Source: a virus
DNA: 36,721 bases
Reading direction: 5' to 3' (one strand)
IMG/VR virus record: IMGVR_UViG_3300017605_000293
Span: 1-36,721 of that record
Shown here: in pieces, positions 28,864 through 35,067 of the stretch
Layout of the letters: each line of letters begins with the position of its first letter
Numbering within the stretch: position 1 is the first letter of the stretch
Position numbers and translations under genes: made by a program
The notes under the pieces: model-generated
Told to the model about the DNA's origin: nothing
The model's input: only the letters and a program-made list of their open reading frames with translations
Database searches by the model: none

Positions 28864-29049
28864 ATGAAGGAGATCGATCCGCTCGACGCGCTCAAGCGAT
28901 TCGTCGCGAAACACAAAACGCAGGCGGCGGCCGCGGAGGCGCTCGGAGTGTCGCGGCCGTACCTGTCCGACATCATCAACGGCCGGCGCGATTTCTCCGA
29001 TCCCGTGCTCGAGCGCCTGGGCCTCCGTCGTGTCGTCGTCGCCGCGTAG
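28864..29049 (+). CDS. Cro/C1-type HTH regulator
   Basis: This is a 61-residue DNA-binding protein with a classical lambda-repressor-type HTH: LKRFVAKHKTQAAAAEALGVSRPYLSDIINGRRDFSDPVLERLGLRR, where TQAAAAEALGVSRPYLSDII spans helices 2 and 3. It has no dimerisation domain, like Cro-type or YdaS-type proteins. The ribosome binding site (AGGAGAAGGGG) is strong. Being second in the P2 transcript, it may repress P1 and P2, whose spacers are similar; this is inference. No divergent CI-type repressor gene is seen nearby. Confidence 0.8.
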   Translation: MKEIDPLDALKRFVAKHKTQAAAAEALGVSRPYLSDIINGRRDFSDPVLERLGLRRVVVAA

Positions 29050-29062
29050 GGGAGTACCGATC

Positions 29063-29293
29063 ATGATGAGCAACGATCCGATCGTCGACGCCGCCGGCCG
29101 GTTCATCGCGCCGCCGCAGACCGCGTTCGCGCCGCGCGCCGCCGTCTACACGGAGGACGGTTCCGGCGAGCACGTCTCATGGTGTCCGTGTGAGCGATGC
29201 GAGGGCGAACGCGACGAGGCCCGCCGCGAACGCCGCGGCGCCGACGTCCGCGAGGCCCTCGCCGGCGAGCGACCGATCGCGAGGCGCTCATGA
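29063..29293 (+). CDS. Small CxxC protein
   Basis: This 76-residue protein has one zinc-knuckle-like cluster (SWCPCERCEGERDE) in the middle, preceded by DAAGRFIAPPQTAFAPRAAVYTEDGSGE and followed by a charged, arginine-rich end. No family is recognised. The first of two adjacent ATGs (29063 and 29066) is used here; either fits the GGGGAG ribosome binding site. It overlaps the next ORF by four bases. Confidence 0.5.
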   Translation: MMSNDPIVDAAGRFIAPPQTAFAPRAAVYTEDGSGEHVSWCPCERCEGERDEARRERRGADVREALAGERPIARRS

Positions 29294-29430
29294 CCGAATA
29301 CACGATCCGGCATCGCACGTTCGGCGATTGCGGCGGGTTCTCGAGCATGACGGAGGCGACGCTGGTCGCGCTCGAGCTCGGATGGCCGCTCGCCGACTGG
29401 ACGATCGAACCCGTCGAGGCGCGATCATGA
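29290..29430 (+). CDS. Hypothetical 46-residue protein
   Basis: This tiny ORF (begins MTEYTIRHRTFGDCGGF, ends WTIEPVEARS) is placed by ATGA overlaps at both ends. The sequence has a beta-strand start, a helix (SMTEATLVALELGW) and a closing strand, so a small folded domain is possible. Function is unknown. Confidence 0.5.
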   Translation: MTEYTIRHRTFGDCGGFSSMTEATLVALELGWPLADWTIEPVEARS

Positions 29431-29534
29431 TCGGCCGGCGCGTGCGGCTGATCGTCGGGCTCCCGCTGATCCTCCTGGCCGGCCTCGTCGCCGGCGTCGT
29501 CGGGATGCTCACGAGCGGACGGGGCCGATCATGA
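29427..29534 (+). CDS. 35-residue single-span membrane peptide
   Basis: The peptide is a basic N-terminus (MIGRRVRL) and one hydrophobic segment (IVGLPLILLAGLVAGVVGML) followed by SGRGRS. Orientation with the N-terminus inside is likely. Both ends overlap neighbouring genes. Its role is unknown; superinfection immunity or host takeover factors are often this small. Confidence 0.5.
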   Translation: MIGRRVRLIVGLPLILLAGLVAGVVGMLTSGRGRS

Positions 29535-29785
29535 GCTACCTCGAGACGCTCGCGATCCTGTCGGCCGCCGAACGTCGCGAACGCGGGAGGGCGCCGGCGG
29601 GCCCTCGAGGCGTGCGGGAGTTCCGGTACGAGGGCCGGTACATCCTGGCCGACGGCCGCCCGCGCGCGTTCGTCGTGTACTCGAGCAACCGATCCGACGC
29701 GGCCGCGGCGATCGAGCGCCAGGCCCGCGAGGAGCTCGGCGCCGAATTCGCCGGCGCCAGGTGCCACGGAACGGAGCGCGCATAG
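29531..29785 (+). CDS. Hypothetical 84-residue protein
   Basis: This is a small alpha/beta protein: an N-terminal helix (SYLETLAILSAAERRERGR), a strand pair (REFRYEGRYILADGRPRAFVVYSSNRSD) and a helix (AAAAIERQAREELGAEF). I know no family. It ends the first run of overlapping early genes; a 73-base spacer with short GC-rich repeats follows. Confidence 0.5.
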   Translation: MSYLETLAILSAAERRERGRAPAGPRGVREFRYEGRYILADGRPRAFVVYSSNRSDAAAAIERQAREELGAEFAGARCHGTERA

Positions 29786-29838
29786 ATCACCGATCACCGG
29801 ACGGCCGCCTGAGCAACGGCCGCCCTCGTCTGCAACCC

Positions 29839-29858
29839 GAACACGAAAGGACCGAACC
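29839..29858 (+). repeat. Leader repeat copy 1 (GAACACGAAAGGACCGAACC)
   Basis: These 20 bases, containing the ribosome binding site AAAGGA, recur exactly at 31987-32006; in both places an ATGAGC start follows, directly here and after CG there. The sequence just upstream contains CGGCCG twice and may fold. Confidence 0.7.
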
Positions 29859-30245
29859 ATGAGCAACCCGTCCGAAGTACTGCCGCGCGACGAATTTTCG
29901 ACGCGGCTCCGCGAGCTCGGAAACAATCCTGCTGCCATCCGCTCGAGCTCGACGATCACGATCGCCGACGCGTACGGTAACTCCTCGACGTGGGTCGTCG
30001 ACGGCTACCGTTACGACGGGAAAGACGAGATCCTGCTGCAGCGGATCACGGGCGACGAGCGCGCGATCCGCCTGGCGATCCCGCCGCGCGTCATGGCCGC
30101 GATCGTCGGTCAGCGGGAACGCGCGAACACGAAGATCCGCCGGCGTGCGGCGACGAAGGGCCTCGAGACGAAGCGCGAGCGGGGCATCGATCCCGCCGCG
30201 GCGATCCGCGGCCGCGGCGGCCGGCGCAAGGGCGGCCGCTCGTGA
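29859..30245 (+). CDS. Hypothetical 128-residue basic protein
   Basis: The N-terminal part has a beta-rich segment (SSSTITIADAYGNSSTWVVDGYRYDGKDEILLQRITGDERAIRLAIPPRVMAAIVGQRE), while the last 35 residues are very basic (RRRAATKGLETKRERG; RGRGGRRKGGRS) and could bind nucleic acid. No domain is recognised. It has a strong ribosome binding site and opens a second run of coupled genes. Confidence 0.6.
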   Translation: MSNPSEVLPRDEFSTRLRELGNNPAAIRSSSTITIADAYGNSSTWVVDGYRYDGKDEILLQRITGDERAIRLAIPPRVMAAIVGQRERANTKIRRRAATKGLETKRERGIDPAAAIRGRGGRRKGGRS

Positions 30246-30637
30246 ACACGCGGGAGGCGAACGCCGTCGCGGAGGTGCTCCGCCAGATCGACGCCGGGCC
30301 CGGCTCCGGCGGCTGGCGCGAGCTCCTCGCCGGCGACGACGGAAAGGGCCTCGAGCTCCGGCTCGCCGATTTCACGCTCTGGCGCGACACGTGGATCAGG
30401 CCGGCGCTCGTCGCCGTCGTCGGCCGCTACTTCAAACCGAACCGACGCCGCGGCGCCCTGGGGGCGCCCGGCGCGTCGAAAGCCGGCGCCAGGCTCCGCG
30501 CGACGCTCCGCGAGGGCGAGGCGCGCGAGGCCCGCGGCGTCGAGGAGGCGCCGTACTGGATCGGGTACTACAAGGCGATCGCGATGCAGGCGATCGAACG
30601 GCTCGAGGAGCTCGAGTCCGCGGAGGTGCGATCATGA
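30242..30637 (+). CDS. Hypothetical 131-residue protein
   Basis: This protein starts at a GTG overlapping the previous stop. Visible features are an N-terminal helix (REANAVAEVLRQIDAG), a tryptophan-bearing core (LRLADFTLWRDTWIRPALVAVVGRYF), a basic Ala/Gly hinge and a C-terminal helix (APYWIGYYKAIAMQAIERLEELE). No motif points to an activity. Confidence 0.5.
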   Translation: MNTREANAVAEVLRQIDAGPGSGGWRELLAGDDGKGLELRLADFTLWRDTWIRPALVAVVGRYFKPNRRRGALGAPGASKAGARLRATLREGEAREARGVEEAPYWIGYYKAIAMQAIERLEELESAEVRS

Positions 30638-30903
30638 GAAATCTCGCCATGAAGCGGAAGCTCGAAAAGGGCGAGGCCCTCGACGTCGAGCGTATGCTCG
30701 CGCTCGCGGCGCCGGAGGCCGGCGAGCTCTATCGCGGAACGTTCCGCCTCGATCGGTTCGTCGACGATTGCGACTATTGCGTCGGCTCGACAGAGCAGTG
30801 GATTTGGTCGATCGGTCGACGGCTCACCGACGGCGCGATCTTCGCGGCCCTCGATACTCGGTTCTACGCGAACCCGGAGTTTCATTGTCTATGGTTACGC
30901 TGA
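30634..30903 (+). CDS. Hypothetical 89-residue protein with a CxxC pair
   Basis: The protein has a helical N-terminus (MKRKLEKGEALDVERMLALAAPEAGELY) and an aromatic core with one close cysteine pair (RFVDDCDYCVGSTEQWIWSIGRR), ending FYANPEFHCLWLR. The three cysteines and a histidine could bind a metal. The 3' end overlaps the next membrane-protein ORF by 13 bases. Confidence 0.5.
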   Translation: MRNLAMKRKLEKGEALDVERMLALAAPEAGELYRGTFRLDRFVDDCDYCVGSTEQWIWSIGRRLTDGAIFAALDTRFYANPEFHCLWLR

Positions 30904-31046
30904 TCGTGTGGCTCGCCGGCGGGTTCGCGCTCGCCGGCGGGTTCCTTGTCATTCGTACGATCGTACGCCGGCGCCGCGGCGGGCTCGAGCGCCGGCGCCT
31001 CGCCGGCCTGGGCACCGTCGACGAACATCGGGAGCGGTACCGATGA
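30891..31046 (+). CDS. 51-residue single-span membrane protein
   Basis: The N-terminal membrane span (LIVWLAGGFALAGGFLVIRTIV) is followed by a strongly basic stop-transfer sequence (RRRRGGLERRRLAG) and a short charged tail. That charge pattern places the C-terminus in the cytoplasm. Function is unknown. Confidence 0.5.
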   Translation: MVTLIVWLAGGFALAGGFLVIRTIVRRRRGGLERRRLAGLGTVDEHRERYR

Positions 31047-31300
31047 CGCGCCGGCTCTGTCCGTCGCCGTGCGGTTCCTACACCGTGCGGATCGAGAACG
31101 ATCGGATCGTCGTCAACTGTGCCATGTGCGGCGACTCCGGCAAGTACGCGCCCGCCGGCGCGCGGCGCCTGGCCGCGGAGCTCGAGGGCCCGCTCGGCCG
31201 ATTTCAGACGACGGCGCCGCGGCCCGAACGGCTCCGCCTGGCGAAGCTCCTCCGCGCGTCCGCGCTCGAGCTCGAGGCGAAACGCGGGAGGCGACGATGA
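31043..31300 (+). CDS. Zinc-ribbon-like 85-residue protein
   Basis: Four cysteines in two groups (LCPSPC and CAMC), with a beta-hairpin between them (YTVRIENDRIVVN), make a likely zinc ribbon. A C-terminal helix follows (RLAKLLRASALELEAKRGRRR). It is directly coupled to the Dam-type methyltransferase gene by a four-base overlap. It may be a nucleic-acid-binding adaptor. Confidence 0.6.
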   Translation: MTRRLCPSPCGSYTVRIENDRIVVNCAMCGDSGKYAPAGARRLAAELEGPLGRFQTTAPRPERLRLAKLLRASALELEAKRGRRR

Positions 31301-31890
31301 CGCGCACGGCCGCGCGCCATTCGTGCGACTCGCCGGAATGGTTCACGCCGCTCGAGTACGTCGAGGCCGCGCGCGAGGTGCTCGGCTCGATCACGCTCGA
31401 TCCGGCGTCGCATCCGGAGGCGAACCGGATCGTTCGCGCGCGTCGGATTTTCACGGAGAAGCAGAACGGGCTCCGGCGATCCTGGGGCCGACGTCAACGC
31501 GTCCTGCTCAACCCGCCAGGCGGGAACGTTCCGGCGTTCTGGCATCGGCTGATCTACGCCTGGCGCGCCGGCGAGCTCGAGGCCGCGATCTGGATCGGCT
31601 ATTCGCTCGAGCAGCTTCAAACGCTGCAAGGGTACGACGTGCCGAACCCGCTCGCGTTCCCGATCTGTATTCCCTCGAGGCGGATCGCGTTCGTCGAGAG
31701 CACGGCGAAACGGGCCGCCAGGTTCAAGGCGATCGACGAGGAGAACCGCGTCCGCCGGCGCGAGGGCCTCGAGCTCCGGCCGCGGAAGGACGCCGCGCAA
31801 CCGTCGCACGCGAATTACATCACGTACATAGGGCGCGCGCCGGCCAGGTTCGCGCGGGTATTCGGCGCGTTCGGCGACGTGCGACGATGA
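31297..31890 (+). CDS. Phage Dam-type N6-adenine methyltransferase with NPPG motif
   Basis: This 197-residue protein matches the short phage Dam family: DSPEWFTPLEYVEAAREVLGSITLDPASHPEANRIVRARRIFTE, where the EWFTP and LDPAS elements are diagnostic, then the catalytic region VLLNPPGGNVPAFW (N72-G75) and a later QPSHANYITYIG strand. The usual fourth residue of the tetrad is aromatic (NPPY or DPPY); here it is glycine. The aromatic ring normally stacks on the flipped base, so activity may be weak or altered. With Mom and the beta-class enzyme this is the third DNA-modification candidate. The target sequence is unknown, though GATC is very common in this genome. Confidence 0.8.
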   Translation: MTRTAARHSCDSPEWFTPLEYVEAAREVLGSITLDPASHPEANRIVRARRIFTEKQNGLRRSWGRRQRVLLNPPGGNVPAFWHRLIYAWRAGELEAAIWIGYSLEQLQTLQGYDVPNPLAFPICIPSRRIAFVESTAKRAARFKAIDEENRVRRREGLELRPRKDAAQPSHANYITYIGRAPARFARVFGAFGDVRR

Positions 31891-31944
31891 GGAGTAGACT
31901 CGGCGAGCGCCAGGAGGGCGCCGCCGCGATCGGCTGAGACACGA

Positions 31945-31981
31945 ACGCCGCCGGATCCTGGCGAGGGAAACCCGGCGGCGT
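31945..31981 (+). promoter_or_regulatory. Leader hairpin before the AAAGGA ribosome binding site
   Basis: ACGCCGCCGG and CCGGCGGCGT are perfect 10-bp arms with a 17-base loop; the stem continues by three pairs past a single bulged A. It ends 12 bases before the AAAGGA of the leader repeat. No T-run follows, so a role in mRNA processing or protection is more likely than termination. A TAGACT hexamer about 50 bases upstream of the hairpin is a weak -10 candidate. Confidence 0.55.
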
Positions 31982-31986
31982 CGTAT

Positions 31987-32006
31987 GAACACGAAAGGAC
32001 CGAACC
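31987..32006 (+). repeat. Leader repeat copy 2 (GAACACGAAAGGACCGAACC)
   Basis: This copy is identical over 20 bases to 29839-29858 and likewise supplies the ribosome binding site of the gene that follows. An exact repeat of a start region in a genome with few repeats suggests duplication or selection on the whole element. Confidence 0.7.
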
Positions 32007-32008
32007 CG

Positions 32009-32317
32009 ATGAGCGATTGCCATTCTACACGATCCCGTTTTCCCGCCGGAAATCCACACTACCGGGAGCACGCCAGGGCCGCGATCGCGATCGCGCGCGC
32101 CGGCGAGGGCCCGACGCTCGAGCAGACGGTCGCGCTCGAGCGGATCCGCGTCCGGATGCACGGGCGCGCGAACCGTCACGAGCTCGGCGCCTGGCGCCAG
32201 GATCCCGCCGCGGCCGCCGGCGAGCTCGTCGCCTGTGTCCATTGCGGGGCCCGCGGCAGGATCGAGCGCGCGACCGGCGTCGCCGACGTCGCGGAGCTCC
32301 TCGAGGCGTGCAAGTGA
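32009..32317 (+). CDS. Hypothetical 102-residue CxxC protein
   Basis: The start is the ATG after AAAGGA; an in-frame ATG 24 bases upstream lies inside the leader repeat and is less likely. The N-terminal half is helical (HYREHARAAIAIARAGEGPTLEQTVALERIRVRMHGRANRHELGAWRQD), and a single zinc-knuckle-like motif (CVHCGARGRIE) occurs near the end. No family is known to me. Confidence 0.55.
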   Translation: MSDCHSTRSRFPAGNPHYREHARAAIAIARAGEGPTLEQTVALERIRVRMHGRANRHELGAWRQDPAAAAGELVACVHCGARGRIERATGVADVAELLEACK

Positions 32318-32736
32318 GGCCGCGATTCCGCTCGACGTTCGGCGCGTTCCGGGCCTCGAGCTCGAGCGAGCGCCGGCCGCTCCCGTCGTGTTTCAAACAT
32401 TACGATCGCGTGCTCGTCGGCGCCGATCGCGTGAAGGGCCGGCTCCTGAAATGCGAGAAAAAGGACGGGAGCGGCGCGACGTACTTCAAGGTGAAAACCG
32501 ACGGCGGCGAGTGGCGATGGCCTGACGTCCTGATCCTCGACGGGCCCGGGCCGCACGTCGGCACGTGCGAGGCCGGCGAGGGCCGGTTCATGACGGATCA
32601 GACCGGCGACGGGCTCCTCTGTCCGCGTCACGCCGGCGAGATCTACGGCACGCCGGAAGATCACGCGCTCGACGCGGCCGCCGATCGGTTCCGGCCTCGA
32701 GGAAACACGACGCGATGGAAGCGGGGCCGACGATGA
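32314..32736 (+). CDS. Hypothetical 140-residue protein
   Basis: It starts at a GTG overlapping the previous stop. After a Ser/Arg-rich leader comes a beta-rich core (HYDRVLVGADRVKGRLLKCEKKDGSGATYFKVKTDGGEWRWPDVLILDG) that resembles a small barrel, and then a cysteine-containing segment (VGTCEAGEGRFMTDQTGDGLLCPRHAGEIYG). Five cysteines in total hint at metal binding. Function is unknown. Confidence 0.5.
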   Translation: MRPRFRSTFGAFRASSSSERRPLPSCFKHYDRVLVGADRVKGRLLKCEKKDGSGATYFKVKTDGGEWRWPDVLILDGPGPHVGTCEAGEGRFMTDQTGDGLLCPRHAGEIYGTPEDHALDAAADRFRPRGNTTRWKRGRR

Positions 32737-32951
32737 TCGCGATCGGAACCATGGCGCGCGAATTCCAGGGCCTCGCCGCGGCCGCGGAGGCCGGCCTGGT
32801 ATCGGCGCGACGGTTCGCGCGCGCCCTCGAGGAGCTCGGCCCGCTCACCCGGCCGGCGCGAGAGCGGCGCCGCGCACGATACGAAATCCGCGAGGCGATC
32901 CTGGCGCGCCGCCTGGGCATCGCGCCCGAACCATGGAGGGGCCGATCATGA
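32733..32951 (+). CDS. Hypothetical 72-residue helical protein
   Basis: The sequence is a helix-rich, arginine-rich product (REFQGLAAAAEAGLVSARRFARALEELGPLTRPARERRRARYEIREAILARRLGI). A winged or simple helical DNA-binding fold is possible but not shown. It is coupled to both neighbours by four-base overlaps. Confidence 0.5.
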   Translation: MIAIGTMAREFQGLAAAAEAGLVSARRFARALEELGPLTRPARERRRARYEIREAILARRLGIAPEPWRGRS

Positions 32952-33160
32952 AGTCAGTAGTCGAGCGGTACCAGACCGATCCGGAATTCCGCGCGCTCGT
33001 CGACGTGCTCGCGTCGCAGATCTACGCCGCGCGCTACACGCCGACGGAGATCCGCGAGGCGGCGATCATGGCCTCGACGATCGTCGAGGCGCATACGATC
33101 CGGCCGGCAATGATCCCGCTCCGCGATTTCGACGATCTCCGCCCGCGGGGCGGCCGATGA
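32948..33160 (+). CDS. Hypothetical 70-residue protein
   Basis: This is a compact helical protein (VVERYQTDPEFRALVDVLASQIYAARYTPTEIREAAIMASTIVEAHTIRP) with no cysteine. The TPTEIREAAIMASTIVEAH segment resembles a short helix-turn-helix-like region, seen in many small phage proteins. No further assignment is possible. Confidence 0.5.
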   Translation: MKSVVERYQTDPEFRALVDVLASQIYAARYTPTEIREAAIMASTIVEAHTIRPAMIPLRDFDDLRPRGGR

Positions 33161-33507
33161 TCACGATCGAACGCTCCGATCTCGCCGCGCTCGTCGCCGC
33201 GCTCGCGCGGGAACATTTCAGCTACAACGGGCAAGGGGCCTCCGCGCTCCGCGCCTATCGCGTGCTCGAGGAGGCCGTCGAGACGGACGCCGCGCGGATC
33301 CTCCTCACGCCGGCGGCCGCGCCGGCGACGTCGGGCGATGCCTGGGCCCTGGCGCGCGAGATCGTCGGCGATCTGACGGAACGCCGCGAGGATCTCGAGG
33401 CGCTCCCGATCGAGATCTCGATCGGCCTCGTCGCGCAATCGATCGAAGAATTCGCCGCTCATTCACCAAACCACCAAACCACCAAACCACAAAGGACGGA
33501 ACCATGA
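33157..33507 (+). CDS. Hypothetical 116-residue protein ending in a repeat-encoded tail
   Basis: The first 100 residues form a helical domain (LAALVAALAREHFSYNGQGASALRAYRVLEEAVETDAARILL; LAREIVGDLTERREDLEALP). The last 15 residues (HSPNHQTTKPQRTEP) are translated from the ACCAAACC tandem repeat and the ribosome binding site of the next gene, so that tail may not be under protein-level selection. The stop overlaps the next ATG by four bases. Confidence 0.55.
   Translation: MITIERSDLAALVAALAREHFSYNGQGASALRAYRVLEEAVETDAARILLTPAAAPATSGDAWALAREIVGDLTERREDLEALPIEISIGLVAQSIEEFAAHSPNHQTTKPQRTEP
33465..33488 (+). repeat. Three exact tandem copies of ACCAAACC
   Basis: This is a 24-base low-GC tract in a GC-rich genome, immediately followed by ACAAAGGACGGAACC and the ATG of the annealing-protein gene. 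Unstructured CA-rich tracts next to a ribosome binding site usually raise translation; here that is inference. The tract also encodes the tail of the upstream protein. Confidence 0.75.
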
Positions 33508-34574
33508 CGAACGAACGCGAACCCGAACCCGGCGCCGCCGAAGTGATCGACGCCGAACCGCATCACCTGATCCGCTCGCCGACGACGCCGACGACGATCA
33601 ACGAGCTCGCCGCGCTCAAGGGCGAGGCCCTCGAGGTTATCGAGGCCCGCGTGCTCGTGATCGAGACGCTCCGCCGCGCGTCGATCCGCGCGACGTCGCC
33701 GGCCGACTGGCTCCTGTTCAAGTCGCCGGAGGAGCAAGGCGGGCAGATCGTTGGATACCTACAGGACGCCGGCGCCGATCGCGTGCGGGATCTGTGGGGG
33801 ATCGAAGTGTTCAATGTCGGCAAGCCGGAGAAAGTCGCCGGCCTCGATCCGTCGGCGTTTACGTACCTGATCACCGGCTCCGGACGCTGCAAGATCACGC
33901 GCCAGGTTCTCGAGGAGGTCGAGGGCGGCCGCTCGAGTACTGACGATTTCTGTCGCGGGAAAACCGGCGCCGATCTCGAGCTCTCCGTCCGGAAAGCGGC
34001 GCGCGCGAACCTCGACGGCGGGATTACGCGCGAGCTCGCCGGAATGAAATCCGTTCCGATCGCGGAGATCGAGGCCGCCTGGGTCGGGACGACGAAAAAG
34101 ATCGCCGACTGTCGCCGCGGCCGCGGGTTCGGGACGGCGGAGGAGCGGCTCGGCGCCAGGACGGCTCGAGGCGACGCGCCCGACGTCGATCCGCCGATCT
34201 GTCCGCATTGCAAAACCCCGGGCGTCTACCGGGCCGGCAAGGGCGACAGGGCCGCGTTCTACGGCTGTCCGAAGTACACGACTCACCCGGATAAGAAATT
34301 CATCGTCAACGCGAAGGAATGGCAGGAGGGCGCCGCGCAGCGGGCCGCACAGGCCGCGCCGCCGGCCGGCGGGGCCTCGAGCTCGACGCCGGCGGCCGCG
34401 GCGCCTGGCGGCCCTGTGGAGGGCGCGACGACGCGCCAGGCGCCGCCGGCCGGCGCCGTCACGCCGGATCCCGCCGACGCGATCTTCGGGCCGGCGCACG
34501 GCACGGCCAGGCGCCCGGGCACCGGCGGCGGGAATGCCGGCGGCCGCAACCGCGAACCCGGCGAGGAGGGCTGA
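33504..34574 (+). CDS. Probable phage recombination (annealing-type) protein with zinc motif
   Basis: This 356-residue protein has the layout of a phage protein group I associate with recombination modules: RATSPADWLLFKSPEEQGGQIVGYLQDAGADRVRDLWGIEVFN, a strand region AFTYLITGSGRCKI, TDDFC, and VRKAARANLDGGITRELAGMK. A topoisomerase-like zinc motif follows (CPHCKTPGVYRAG...FYGCPKYTTHPDKKF, C233-C236 to about C256), then a long Ala/Pro/Gly tail of about 80 residues. A Cas4-like nuclease lies two genes downstream, as in SSAP/exonuclease pairs. I cannot assign a named SSAP family such as RecT, Erf or Rad52-like by eye. Its start signal is one of the strongest in the window. Confidence 0.55.
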   Translation: MTNEREPEPGAAEVIDAEPHHLIRSPTTPTTINELAALKGEALEVIEARVLVIETLRRASIRATSPADWLLFKSPEEQGGQIVGYLQDAGADRVRDLWGIEVFNVGKPEKVAGLDPSAFTYLITGSGRCKITRQVLEEVEGGRSSTDDFCRGKTGADLELSVRKAARANLDGGITRELAGMKSVPIAEIEAAWVGTTKKIADCRRGRGFGTAEERLGARTARGDAPDVDPPICPHCKTPGVYRAGKGDRAAFYGCPKYTTHPDKKFIVNAKEWQEGAAQRAAQAAPPAGGASSSTPAAAAPGGPVEGATTRQAPPAGAVTPDPADAIFGPAHGTARRPGTGGGNAGGRNREPGEEG

Positions 34575-34578
34575 GCTC

Positions 34579-35067
34579 ATGGACTATCAGCGGATGTTCT
34601 CTGAGCTCATGATCGGCGCCCGGTTCACGTTCGATCACGATGCCGACTCCGGGCCCGTGTGGACGAAAACCGGGCGCCGCGAGTACTCGAGGATCCTCAC
34701 GAAGCGAGTCGGATCGACGACGGCGCCGGTAACACCGACGGCCGCCGTACCCGACGAGGAGGGCGACGCCGTCGTGATGCTCCGGAACCTGGCCGGCCTC
34801 GTCGAGAAGCTCCGCCGGCTCGAGCGGATCAAGCGAGACGGAAACGACGTCATCACCGCGAGCGATCTCGACGGGCTCCTGGCGGAGTTCACGAACCCGA
34901 CGCCGGATCAGGTACTCGAGCGCGAACGTGTCGAGGAGATCCGGAACGCGGTTCGCGCCGCCAGGCTCCCGACGGAAGTCGGCGAGCGGCTGATCCGTGA
35001 GGGCGTCGAGCTCGACGAGGCCCGCCGGATCCTGTTCGCGACGCTCGCGGCGAAGGGGGAACAATGA
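34579..35067 (+). CDS. Hypothetical 162-residue protein of the recombination module
   Basis: The start is the ATG at 34579, after GGAGGG. N-terminal FSELMIGARFTFDHDADSGPVWTKTGRREYSRIL is a beta-rich start that resembles small single-strand-binding or DUF-type phage domains (an input residue block followed by a KxGxRxY motif), followed by a helical C-terminus (VVMLRNLAGLVEKLRRLERIKRD; EEIRNAVRAARLPTEVGERLIREGVELDEARRIL). It stands between the annealing-type protein and the nuclease and overlaps the nuclease start by four bases, so a role in the same reaction is plausible. Confidence 0.5.
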   Translation: MDYQRMFSELMIGARFTFDHDADSGPVWTKTGRREYSRILTKRVGSTTAPVTPTAAVPDEEGDAVVMLRNLAGLVEKLRRLERIKRDGNDVITASDLDGLLAEFTNPTPDQVLERERVEEIRNAVRAARLPTEVGERLIREGVELDEARRILFATLAAKGEQ

